Source: an uncultured Bacteroidota bacterium
Lineage (GTDB): Bacteria > Bacteroidota > Bacteroidia > Bacteroidales > WCHB1-69
Direction of reading: 5' to 3'
Length of the DNA: 64,000 nt
NCBI GenBank assembly: GCA_902786595.1
Contig: CADADB010000004.1
Coordinates: forward strand, 110,059 to 174,058
Shown: positions 1 through 7,096 of the stretch, piece after piece
Layout of the letters: each line of letters starts with the position of its first letter
Numbering within the stretch: position 1 is the first letter of the stretch
Notes under the pieces: model-generated
Told to the model about the DNA's origin: nothing
Seen by the model: only the letters and a program-made list of their open reading frames with translations
Database searches by the model: none
Position numbers and translations under genes: made by a program

Positions 1-833
1 ACCACAAACTCCACCACAACAGTCCCGCTCACGCCGTGTGCCTTTGCCACTTCCGGGTACTTCACTTCTTTGGCCAGATAGGCATTCAATACTTCCTGTC
101 CACCTGGAAATTCGGGCATCTGTTCCGCAAAATCAACAAGATTTTCATCATCGTCAGCTGTTTCCTCTGTTTCTTCATCACGAATGACAACCGTAAAGCC
201 TTTCAGTACGCGCGTGCCCACAACTGATGCGACTACCACATTGTCAAAAACGACCGTGGAATGTCCCGGCAAATCACGGATAAGTGCTTGCAATTTTTCC
301 GTCAGCATATCGCCATAACAGACCTCATTGGCAACCACTTTCCCGTCACGTATCACGATTGCGCGGAAATTGAGGACTTCCCATTTGATGTCATACGGAA
401 AATTCTCCTCCATTGTCGCCCGAATTTTCGGGTAAAACAAAAGATCGCCACGATTTTGATAGCCGCATCTCACACGGGGGCCAAGAACGAGATGTGGATC
501 GGGTACTTTATAAACAAAAAAGGAGGAACTTCCTATCTCCGTCTCTGTTTTCGAAGACTTTTTCATTACGGAAATCCTGACCTTCTTGCCAACCATCGAA
601 TCAGGAACGGTCAAGTAGGAGTCTTTGATAACGCCATGGGATGTGGCAAGCGAAACATCCTTAGGTTCACCATCAGTTATGATGTTTAAAGGCACAGGGA
701 TTCCAGCATAGACGCCCGTTTGCTTCTTAGTCTGAACAAACCCATAATGCTGGGCCTCGGCAGATCCGAATCCGAGCATAACGATAAATGAAATCAAAAA
801 AAAGGTCACAAACGGGATAGCATTTTTTCTCAT
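1..833 (-). CDS. Secreted GldM C-terminal-like protein with a TonB C-terminal domain (3' end outside window)
   Basis: Reading leftwards from ATG at 833-831 gives about 277 residues with no stop before the window edge. Residues 1-28 are a clear Sec signal peptide (MRKNAIPFVTFF, then a hydrophobic stretch ending SAEAQ). About residues 30-200 resemble the periplasmic C-terminal domains of GldM, the T9SS motor/core protein: a small beta domain, then the linker VYKVPDPHLVLG, then a second domain with WEVLNFRAIVIRDG and LTEKLQALIRDL. A short acidic linker (EETEETADDDE) leads to a TonB C-terminal domain (MPEFPGGQEVLNAYLAK, KYPEVAKAHGVSGTVVVEF), cut by the window edge. GldM and TonB proteins are normally anchored in the inner membrane; this one appears to be exported and cleaved. 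The domain calls are from recognisable sequence; a role linking T9SS or TonB energy coupling is inference. Confidence 0.8.
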   Translation of the reverse strand, partial: MRKNAIPFVTFFLISFIVMLGFGSAEAQHYGFVQTKKQTGVYAGIPVPLNIITDGEPKDVSLATSHGVIKDSYLTVPDSMVGKKVRISVMKKSSKTETEIGSSSFFVYKVPDPHLVLGPRVRCGYQNRGDLLFYPKIRATMEENFPYDIKWEVLNFRAIVIRDGKVVANEVCYGDMLTEKLQALIRDLPGHSTVVFDNVVVASVVGTRVLKGFTVVIRDEETEETADDDENLVDFAEQMPEFPGGQEVLNAYLAKEVKYPEVAKAHGVSGTVVVEFV

Positions 834-1071
834 AAAAGTCCTCTTGTCTATTTTTACAATTTTTACGATGGTCTCCAAAACATTCTTTTTCGTATTGCCG
901 TTACCATAATGCAAAGTTCGTAAAACACTATGGCAGAACAGCGCTGCAAAAATAACAAAATATTAATTGTATGCATCCGCACAGATATATCCGCGATTTT
1001 CGCGTATCCAGAGAAAAAAATGTTCACTGATCACTTTCACATTTCACTAAAAAATGCAAATATGATTTTTT

Positions 1072-1106
1072 TGTCAACCCATTAGTTGACATTTTTTGTA
1101 TTTTTG
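1072..1106 (+). promoter_or_regulatory. Promoter and palindromic operator of the HTH/AbiEii pair
   Basis: A perfect inverted repeat, TGTCAAC-6 bp-GTTGACA (1072-1091), lies just upstream of a consensus Bacteroidota -7 box TATTTTTG (1099-1106). Its position suggests autoregulation by the HTH protein encoded next. The -7 box also shows that any start codon at 1096 is upstream of the transcript. Confidence 0.65.
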
Positions 1107-1122
1107 CACGTTCGTTATTATA

Positions 1123-1689
1123 GTGACTGTTTTGAAACAAAGTGCAGGGCAATATATCAGCAAATTGATGGTTAGAGACCATTACAACCAGTCGGCGTTG
1201 GCAAGGGAATTGGGTATCTCACGTCAGATGCTGAGCTATATTGTGCTTGACCAAAGAGAAATAACGCTTCCATTGTCCCTGAAAATCGAATCTCTGTTTG
1301 CTCTTCCCGAAGGCAAAATCCTGAAAATCCAGAACGAATACAAAATCCGGCAATACAAGGAGAGTCTCAGACGAGAGTTGTTCGAGAGACTGGAGCAGGC
1401 ACACGCTTTCTGGTCTTACGACAATGTCACGGCAAACAATCTGCCTGATGAATTGCTTATCGAAAAAGTGTTTGTGCATCTCGACATGGATGATATCGCA
1501 AAGTTATTCGAACTTTTCCCTAAAAAATACATTCAAAAAGTATGGCGTGAGAATATGGCCGTCCAAGGGGAGTACCTTTTCGACCTGAATGTGATGATCG
1601 CGCTCGTCTTCTTCCACATCAAAAAACCTGAAGCGTTCCTCCAACGCCAGGAAATGTCACATCTGAAAAAAATAACTCACTATGCGTAA
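1123..1689 (+). CDS. HTH-domain antitoxin partner of an AbiEii-type toxin
   Basis: The protein has an N-terminal helix-turn-helix (QSALARELGISRQMLSYIV) followed by a helical region without a known catalytic motif. It sits directly upstream of, and overlaps by 8 bp, a nucleotidyltransferase of the AbiEii/AbiGii toxin family, the usual arrangement of such a toxin with its antitoxin/repressor. The open frame extends back to a TTG at 1096, but that codon lies within the -7 box, so translation probably starts at the GTG at 1123 (VTVLKQSAGQYI) or the ATG at 1168. An upstream palindrome is a likely operator. Antitoxin function is inferred from context and the HTH; the C-terminal part is not matched to a named family with confidence. 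Confidence 0.72.
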   Translation: MTVLKQSAGQYISKLMVRDHYNQSALARELGISRQMLSYIVLDQREITLPLSLKIESLFALPEGKILKIQNEYKIRQYKESLRRELFERLEQAHAFWSYDNVTANNLPDELLIEKVFVHLDMDDIAKLFELFPKKYIQKVWRENMAVQGEYLFDLNVMIALVFFHIKKPEAFLQRQEMSHLKKITHYA

Positions 1690-2326
1690 AGGATTAACCC
1701 CGAACATTGAAGCCATCATCGACAACATGTCACAACTGGAATGTATCAAACCCTACACTTTGTGCGGCGGTACGGCTTTAGCCATACAGCTGGGCCACCG
1801 AATGAGTGAGGATTTGGATTTTATGCTGTGGCGAATCTCCAAAGCGGAGAAGCCCGAGGTGGACTGGCCTACGATTGAGAAAGAGATCCAAGAAAAGGTT
1901 GGCGAAATACAACATCGTGACATCCTCGGTTTTGACCAAGTCGCTTTTGTGGTCAATGGGGTGAAACTCTCTTTTTTTGTAAGCAACAATTATTCCCCTG
2001 TCAACCAAAGAATTGAATATCAAGGAAATATATATTTAGCCGATATCGCTTCTATACTTGCCATGAAGCTGGAGGTGATGCTGCGCAGGCTTAAATACAG
2101 AGACTACTATGATATTTACTCTATTGTGAAAGCCGGGCACTCCCTACGTGACGGTATCGAAGCGGCTGTGAATTATTCCGGACATAAACTCTCTTCCAAG
2201 TCCTTGATGATAATGCTCTCGACCAACCGGATTCCTTTTGACAACGGCTTCTCGCAAATGAGTCCGATATATGATGTCTCTACAGAGTCGATGCGTGAAT
2301 TTCTGGTACAACATTTTAACGGGTGA
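1682..2326 (+). CDS. Nucleotidyltransferase, AbiEii/AbiGii toxin family
   Basis: This 214-residue protein has the nucleotidyltransferase signature of the AbiEii/MenT-like toxins: CGGTALAIQLGHR at residues 28-40, then SEDLDF at 42-47 with two acidic metal-binding residues, and a later KLEVMLRRLKYRDYYDIY segment typical of the family (the RDYYD region). Members modify tRNA or other substrates by nucleotide transfer and cause abortive growth arrest unless neutralised. The ATG lies inside the upstream HTH gene, giving translational coupling. Toxin activity is known for the family and not shown here. Confidence 0.85.
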   Translation: MRKGLTPNIEAIIDNMSQLECIKPYTLCGGTALAIQLGHRMSEDLDFMLWRISKAEKPEVDWPTIEKEIQEKVGEIQHRDILGFDQVAFVVNGVKLSFFVSNNYSPVNQRIEYQGNIYLADIASILAMKLEVMLRRLKYRDYYDIYSIVKAGHSLRDGIEAAVNYSGHKLSSKSLMIMLSTNRIPFDNGFSQMSPIYDVSTESMREFLVQHFNG

Positions 2327-2357
2327 GGATCTAAACCAACCGACTTAAACCATCGTC

Positions 2358-2639
2358 ATGAGCAAGAAGGAATTTATCTGTCCCGTTTGCGGATATGATC
2401 GTTTACCGGAGCCTCCGCACGACGAGCAAGGTTGCCCGACATACGTTATTTGTCCGTGCTGCGGTTTCGAGTTCGGTTTCGACGACGATTCTGAAGGACA
2501 CACCTATTCCACCTACCGGCAACATTGGATTGACCAAGGTTTTCCATTTTTCAATGCCAAGAAACGGCCTGCCAACTGGAATATTCGCACGATGAAACGG
2601 CAGCTGGAGAACACCGAGAACGGAAATCTCCATAATTGA
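2358..2639 (+). CDS. Small cysteine-rich CPCC-type zinc-ribbon protein
   Basis: 93 residues with two knuckles near the N-terminus, CPVCGYDR (from residue 8) and CPCCGFEF (from about residue 32), followed by an acidic FGFDDDSEGHTYSTYRQHWIDQGF segment that is characteristic of CPCC-domain proteins. Four-cysteine spacing suggests one bound zinc. The family is of unknown function and often occurs in accessory regions near toxin or immunity genes. It follows the AbiEii gene by 31 bp on the same strand and may be co-transcribed. No enzymatic motif is visible. Confidence 0.7.
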   Translation: MSKKEFICPVCGYDRLPEPPHDEQGCPTYVICPCCGFEFGFDDDSEGHTYSTYRQHWIDQGFPFFNAKKRPANWNIRTMKRQLENTENGNLHN

Positions 2640-2671
2640 CAAGCGGCATCCATATAATCTGCGGCAACCTG

Positions 2672-2735
2672 ATCTCCGCGAATCGCGCGGATCACGAGGA
2701 AAAATTTTACGTGAGATCCGCGCGATACGCGGAGA
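2672..2735. repeat. Long imperfect inverted repeat between convergent genes
   Basis: Bases 2672-2695 and 2711-2735 are inverted copies of a roughly 24-bp GC-rich sequence (ATCTCCGCGAATCGCGCGG and its complement) with one mismatch and a 2-nt insertion. It lies between two convergent genes and could form a strong hairpin, working as a bidirectional terminator. It is followed by two direct copies of CATCCGTGGA (2737-2765); a related ATCCGTGGAGACAT occurs again near 3240-3256. Confidence 0.6.
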
Positions 2736-2765
2736 TATCATCCGTGGAGACATCATCCGTGGAAA

Positions 2766-3158
2766 TCACGTCCTGCTCCTCAGTACTTTATAGCCGTCTT
2801 TGAAATCCCCCACGTCAAAATTAATGAGCAACCCGGTCGATTTGCCCAACAACTTCATGTAGGTTCTTGTTTGTTTGAAATGCACAGGCATCAAGCGCTC
2901 AACAGCTTTCAGCTCAACCAAAACGGAATCTTCCACCAATAAATCAACCCGAAGGTCATCGGAAACGCAACATCCTTTGTACATCACAGGCACTGGCACT
3001 TGAGTCTTTACCGACAACCCCCTCAACCTCAGCTCGTGAATCATGGCTTTCCCATAAACACTTTCCAGAAGGCCTGGACCAAGATGGTTGTACACCTCCA
3101 TGGAACCACCAATAATTTCGTAAATCACTTCGTCTTCAAAAAATATTTTATTTGTCAT
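2766..3158 (-). CDS. GxxExxY family protein
   Basis: 130 residues carrying the diagnostic motif GPGLLESVY (GxxExxY), followed by KTQVPVPVMYKG and the core DLLVEDSVLVELKAVE, which resembles the D...ExK arrangement of PD-(D/E)XK nuclease folds. The C-terminal KLLGKSTGLLINFDV is also typical. Members are about 125-135 residues, so it appears complete. The biochemical role is unknown. It stands alone and converges on the toxin-antitoxin genes. A palindrome (3165-3180) lies immediately upstream of its start. Confidence 0.85.
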   Translation of the reverse strand: MTNKIFFEDEVIYEIIGGSMEVYNHLGPGLLESVYGKAMIHELRLRGLSVKTQVPVPVMYKGCCVSDDLRVDLLVEDSVLVELKAVERLMPVHFKQTRTYMKLLGKSTGLLINFDVGDFKDGYKVLRSRT

Positions 3159-3164
3159 ATTTTA

Positions 3165-3180
3165 ATATTTTGTAAAATAT
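3165..3180 (-). promoter_or_regulatory. AT-rich palindrome upstream of the GxxExxY gene
   Basis: ATATTTT-GT-AAAATAT is a perfect 7-bp-arm palindrome seven bases upstream of the ATG at 3158. It could be a repressor site or a chance AT palindrome; no consensus -7 box is visible next to it. Confidence 0.3.
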
Positions 3181-3261
3181 CACAACGAAACAATTTTACG
3201 ATTATTGTGTGCTCCGAAAAAAACCGTGCAACACCACGTAATCCGTGGAGACATATCGTGG

Positions 3262-5490
3262 CTACCTCCGCTCCCCCTGGCCCTGACCGGCCTGCGAACC
3301 CTCCAACTCCATCTTACCGAACTTGAACGACAGCCCGAACCGCACCGTCCGCGCCCGATAGCTCACACGCGTGGAGTCGCTGTAACTGTAATACGGATTG
3401 GCGCTTACGGTCGCGCTGCGGTTCCAGTCGAAGAGGTCGTCCACGTTCACCCACACCGCGATGCGCCGCTTCCAGAACTCTGCCCGCAACCCGAGGTCGA
3501 TGCTGTAGCTCGGCCGAACCGTGGTGAACAGGAACACGTTCTGCGACTGATAGTTGGCGGCGGCGTTCACCTCCAACACCTTCCACAGCTTCGCCCAAAA
3601 GTTCAGCCGGAAACTGTACCCCAAATTCTCCGTCTCGTAGGGCTGATCCTCGTCGCGGAACTGGAACGCCGACTTTGTGTAATAGACATTGCCGTAAAAA
3701 CGGATGTTCATAAAGCTCTTGAGCTGGTACGTAACATTCACCTCCGCACCCGTGTTCAGGGTCTTGCCCGCGTTGATAGGCTGCGAAAAATAGACCATCC
3801 TTCCGAAAAAAGGATCGTAACAGACATCCGCAAGGCTGGAAAACTCGTCTTTCGTGTTCTTGAACCACGCATTGACGCCTACGTTGCCGAACTTGTTGAT
3901 ATACTTCGTCCAGCCCGCCTCCACGGAGTTGGTGAACGCCTGCCGCAAGTCGGGGTTTCCCGTACTGAAGCTGTCCTCCCCGTATCTGTGGTAAGTGGTC
4001 AGGTCGGAGGACTGCGGGTTGTTCACCCGCCGCGTGTAGCTCAGCTTGAAATTGTGCATGTTTTTCGTGCGGTAGCTCAGGTGTATCGACGGGAAAAGCC
4101 CCCAATAGAGTTTCCGTACGTTATCGGCAGGGGAATCGGGATAGTCTAAGTTCAACGACAGCAGCTCAGAGCGCAGACCGCCCTTCAGCGTGAAGCCGCC
4201 GAAACGGTGCTGCACGGTAACGTACGCATCGAAATCCCCGTCCTGACCGCGCGAATTCATCGAACGCACCGCGTCATGCACATAGTAACGTCCCAAATCG
4301 GCCACCGCCAACGTGTCCGTCATCCATAGCTGTTTGTAGTGCACATAGCTTCCCGAAACACCCGTTTCCACCTCACCGTTCTGATGATATGGGATCGTGT
4401 AATCGACCGAAACATTTCCTCTATGATACTGGTAATCATTTGTTTGCAGCCAGTTACGGTCCGAAAGCCTTGGTGAAAGATAGTCGCGTTGGAGATCACC
4501 GCTCAAACGGTAGCCCTGCCCCGCATACGTGGCTGAAGCACTCAACTTATGCCCTTGGTTGTTGAATTTATGCTCATACCAAAGTCCCACGTAGCCCGAC
4601 AAAATCCCGGATCTGTTGTGCACCGTATTATGATATGAATAATCCCCGGGATTGTAGAGATACTCCGTCCAAGAAGTGGTGTCCACAGCGTTATAATGCG
4701 TCAGTTGCGGATAAAAACCGCCGTAAAAATAGACCGTGTTCGTGGTATCCGGTGTCCAAGAGGCGTTGAGGAACAACCCGGTCTGGTCTTCTCGAAACCG
4801 TCTGATAGAATGCGAGGAATCTGTGGAAGAAAGCCTTCCCGAATCGTCGTAAATGGCTGATTCTGAAAGTCTGTCGTGCAGGGAAGTGCTATACCAATAT
4901 TGCAGATAGGTGCTGATGGTGAACTTTTTGTTGGCATAAACATAGGAGAGGAAGGGAATGGCCTCGGGCGCGGAGGATCCCTTCGCCCCGAAGCTCAGGA
5001 AGCTGTTTTTCCTGATGTCGGAAACGGTGACGATGTTGATGATGCCGCCCGCACCCTGCGCACTGTACCGCGCCGAGGGGTTAGTGATGACCTCAATCTT
5101 CTCGATGTCACTGGCCGGCATCTGCTGCAGAAGGATTTTGAGGGCTTCGGCGTTCATGTTGGCAGGTCGATTGTTAAGCCATATCTGTACCGATGAGACT
5201 CCGCGCAGGGTGATATTGCCCTCCACATCGACCTCCACGCCCGGCGCGTTCTGCAGCGCGTCCGCCCCCGTACCCGACTGAACCGCAGGGTCTTCCGAAA
5301 CGTTGTACATCGTCTTTTCCCCATCGGTCATATAGACGGGCTTCTTCGCGGTGATGCCCACCTCGGGCAGTTCCGTGGTCTTCTTCGGGACAATCGTGTC
5401 CGACTTTGCGACTGAAACGGTATCGTTTTGCTGCGCGAACACCCTTCCAGCCACCGCCATCATGAGGATGGCCACCATGATTCTTTTCAT
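3262..5490 (-). CDS. TonB-dependent outer-membrane receptor (outer membrane beta-barrel family)
   Basis: 742 residues. It starts with a signal peptide (MKRIMVAILMMAVAGRVFAQ), then a plug domain at roughly residues 40-165 with ALQNAPGVEVDVEGNITLRG, SSVQIWLNNRPA and SDIEKIEVITNPSARY-SAQGAGGIINIV, followed by a long beta-barrel of the OMP_b-brl_3 type (RTVRFGLSFKFGKMEL near the end). There is no N-terminal carboxypeptidase-regulatory repeat and no SusD partner beside it, so a glycan-uptake role is not supported; the substrate is unknown. The last barrel strand is followed by an unusual short hydrophilic tail (EGSQAGQGQGERR). Its promoter carries the same operator-like sequence as blaI (9314-9358), suggesting control by the BlaI/M56 pair about 3.6 kb away. 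Confidence 0.9.
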   Translation of the reverse strand: MKRIMVAILMMAVAGRVFAQQNDTVSVAKSDTIVPKKTTELPEVGITAKKPVYMTDGEKTMYNVSEDPAVQSGTGADALQNAPGVEVDVEGNITLRGVSSVQIWLNNRPANMNAEALKILLQQMPASDIEKIEVITNPSARYSAQGAGGIINIVTVSDIRKNSFLSFGAKGSSAPEAIPFLSYVYANKKFTISTYLQYWYSTSLHDRLSESAIYDDSGRLSSTDSSHSIRRFREDQTGLFLNASWTPDTTNTVYFYGGFYPQLTHYNAVDTTSWTEYLYNPGDYSYHNTVHNRSGILSGYVGLWYEHKFNNQGHKLSASATYAGQGYRLSGDLQRDYLSPRLSDRNWLQTNDYQYHRGNVSVDYTIPYHQNGEVETGVSGSYVHYKQLWMTDTLAVADLGRYYVHDAVRSMNSRGQDGDFDAYVTVQHRFGGFTLKGGLRSELLSLNLDYPDSPADNVRKLYWGLFPSIHLSYRTKNMHNFKLSYTRRVNNPQSSDLTTYHRYGEDSFSTGNPDLRQAFTNSVEAGWTKYINKFGNVGVNAWFKNTKDEFSSLADVCYDPFFGRMVYFSQPINAGKTLNTGAEVNVTYQLKSFMNIRFYGNVYYTKSAFQFRDEDQPYETENLGYSFRLNFWAKLWKVLEVNAAANYQSQNVFLFTTVRPSYSIDLGLRAEFWKRRIAVWVNVDDLFDWNRSATVSANPYYSYSDSTRVSYRARTVRFGLSFKFGKMELEGSQAGQGQGERR

Positions 5491-5526
5491 AATCCTTTGG
5501 TTTTAAGTTCATAATCAATTACGCGG

Positions 5527-5571
5527 CAAAGATACAACTAATTTTTTAATTATACAACTAAATAATTAGTT
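5527..5571 (-). promoter_or_regulatory. Receptor promoter with a BlaI-like double operator
   Basis: On the minus strand the -7 box TATCTTTG (5534-5527) lies 20 bp from a TTG -33 element (5557-5555). A palindrome AACTAAATAATTAGTT (5556-5571) and a weaker copy AACTAATTTTTTAATT (5536-5551) are centred 20 bp apart, two helical turns. The whole block aligns without gaps with the blaI promoter at 9314-9358. Confidence 0.65.
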
Positions 5572-5574
5572 TAT

Positions 5575-5922
5575 GGTTATTTTATTGGTTTTAATTTTAT
5601 TTAGGCGTTCCGGCGCGTAGGAAACGACGCTTCAATCCCTAACGCACACCGTCAAGTGTGCAGACCCGCATTGTTGGTGTGTCCGGCGGCGTGTATGCGA
5701 TTCTGTGTCCATTTTTTTAAATTTTCTCCGAAATAATCTCCAAATGTGTTTTTTTTGAAAAGAGGCAATCTAAACCCATATAACAACTTTGTCTATTTTT
5801 ATCTCTCTAATTACAATAAAGCTATCGCAAATGGTAACTTATGACAAAATCACAAGAGACGATTTTTGTACAGTTTGATTTCGTATCTTTGGCCGTGAAA
5901 AATTTAAACACGAAAACAAGAA
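5575..5922. other. Intergenic region without a gene; one hairpin and one unassigned -7 box
   Basis: About 350 bp between the divergent receptor and HigBA promoters. GCACAC-CGTCAA-GTGTGC (5644-5661) can form a small hairpin. A consensus TATCTTTG lies at 5884-5891 and could be a second, upstream promoter for the HigBA genes. I see no credible coding sequence. Confidence 0.4.
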
Positions 5923-5955
5923 AATTCCCAATATTAGGAATTTTTATTATTTTTG
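5923..5955 (+). promoter_or_regulatory. HigBA promoter with palindromic operator
   Basis: AATTCC-8 bp-GGAATT (5923-5942) sits immediately upstream of the -7 box TATTTTTG (5948-5955). This is where a HigA-type antitoxin would bind for autoregulation. A TTG start at 5953 inside the -7 box cannot be used. Confidence 0.6.
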
Positions 5956-5970
5956 CAAACTCTCAAAACA

Positions 5971-6285
5971 ATGAACATATCATTTGAAGATGTTGAATTA
6001 GAAAAACTTATAACGACTCACAATAGCAAAAGGTACAAAAAATACACCCGAGACAAGAAATTCTTATGGGCTTTAGACCGTGTGTTTAACGATTTGCAGG
6101 GTGTTGCCAAGTGCAGCGACTTGAAACAGTTGAGCTATCTGCATTACGAGCAGCTCAGGAAAATTGGATTGAGCTCAGTGAGAGTGATGAATGGAAGAGT
6201 AGAACGGCTTTTGTTTCAGGAATTGGAAAATGGAATAAGAATAACCGTCATAGAACTTGATGAATCACACTATGGACAACGATAA
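5971..6285 (+). CDS. higB: HigB-type toxin (RelE/ParE superfamily)
   Basis: The protein from ATG 5971 is about 104 residues, starting MNISFEDVELEKL. It has the features of HigB/plasmid-maintenance killer toxins: an N-terminal LEKLITTHNSKRYKKY segment, a central LDRVFNDLQ helix, LHYEQL, and the C-terminal beta strands with RITVIELDESHYG. These are ribosome-dependent mRNA interferases in characterised cases. It precedes and overlaps its antitoxin gene, the reverse of many TA orders but normal for HigBA. The longer reading from 5953 begins within the promoter and is rejected. Confidence 0.82.
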   Translation: MNISFEDVELEKLITTHNSKRYKKYTRDKKFLWALDRVFNDLQGVAKCSDLKQLSYLHYEQLRKIGLSSVRVMNGRVERLLFQELENGIRITVIELDESHYGQR

Positions 6286-6610
6286 CAGAATCACAGCTTT
6301 CCGGGCGGTGCATCCCGGAGAAACACTTGCCGAGGAGCTGAAAGAGCGCGGCATCAAACAAAAAGAGCTGGCCAAAGCAATAGGCATCCAGCCCAGCCAT
6401 CTGAACGAGCTTATCAAGGGCAAGCGCAGTTTCACCACCGCAGTGGCGATGGCACTGGAAAAGGAGTTGGGCATTCCTTACGATTTCTGGATGCGCCTGC
6501 AATACGGCTACGAACACGACTGCCTTGTCATTGCCCAGCGCGAAGTGGAAGAGCAACAGCGCACCCGACGCGAGCCACCCCTTTTGAACAAGGTGGCCAC
6601 AATCCTTTAA
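6260..6610 (+). CDS. higA: HigA-family antitoxin (XRE helix-turn-helix)
   Basis: About 116 residues with VHPGETLAEELKERGI, the N-terminal hallmark of HigA antitoxins, followed by an XRE helix-turn-helix (KELAKAIGIQPSHLNELIKG) and the C-terminal region IPYDFWMRLQYGYE. It overlaps the toxin gene by 26 bp, so translation is coupled. The start at ATG 6260 is preferred; ATG 6272 is also possible. It should neutralise HigB and repress the shared promoter through the palindrome at 5923-5942. Confidence 0.88.
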   Translation: MNHTMDNDNRITAFRAVHPGETLAEELKERGIKQKELAKAIGIQPSHLNELIKGKRSFTTAVAMALEKELGIPYDFWMRLQYGYEHDCLVIAQREVEEQQRTRREPPLLNKVATIL

Positions 6611-6656
6611 TATCGACAGAGAAACCGACAACCCTAACGGCTCTTCATCGTTTTGT

Positions 6657-6998
6657 TCATGCCCGAGGTTTAAAATACACCACCTGATTCGGGAAATCGA
6701 TCACCACCTCGCCCATGTATTGCAGCAGCCCGAAACCGAAATAGCCAATGACGTCCTTGCCGTAGTGGTTATCCACAAAAGTGCTGTCCAACCACACGAA
6801 AGGGGCCGCGCAGTCGTAAACCAACCTGACAGGCAGACTATCGTTCAAGAAGGCATCCACGTAGATGTGCGGAGTGTAGGTATGGAAGCGGAAGGGGTGC
6901 TTTTGAACAGAAGTCCCGTTCGCACCGCTCCAGCTTGGCTGACCGATGCCGGCCAGCACACTTCCTAAGAAAACGATGATAATGAGGTAGTTTTTCAT
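6657..6998 (-). CDS. Short exported protein resembling the two ends of an aspartyl-protease-like protein
   Basis: 113 residues with an N-terminal signal peptide (MKNYLIIIVFLGSVLAGIGQ). The segment PHIYVDAFLNDSLPVRLVYDCAAPFVWLD resembles the first lobe of Bacteroidota retropepsin-like proteins, where D-T/S-G-A would be the active site; here it reads YDCAAPF, so the glycine is lost. The end (DVIGYFGFGLLQYMGEVVID, then FPNQVVYFKP) resembles the C-terminus of the same family. The middle, usually over 100 residues, is absent. It looks like an internally deleted, probably inactive relative. Identification is by sequence resemblance only. Confidence 0.6.
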   Translation of the reverse strand: MKNYLIIIVFLGSVLAGIGQPSWSGANGTSVQKHPFRFHTYTPHIYVDAFLNDSLPVRLVYDCAAPFVWLDSTFVDNHYGKDVIGYFGFGLLQYMGEVVIDFPNQVVYFKPRA

Positions 6999-7096
6999 TA
7001 CTTATTGCAATTAAGATTGCATTTCATAATTATCCATAACAACATCATTTTTAATAAGATGTTTAACAGCAACTGCTAACTACTAACTGCTAACTA

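Noticed and set aside
3205-4149. Plus-strand open frame of 314 codons
   Set aside because: It is antisense to the TonB-dependent receptor, whose signal, plug and barrel motifs are clear; the antisense product has no recognisable motif.
3262-5490. Polysaccharide utilisation locus (SusC/SusD)
   Set aside because: No SusD gene, glycoside hydrolase or hybrid sensor is adjacent, and the receptor lacks the SusC N-terminal extension.
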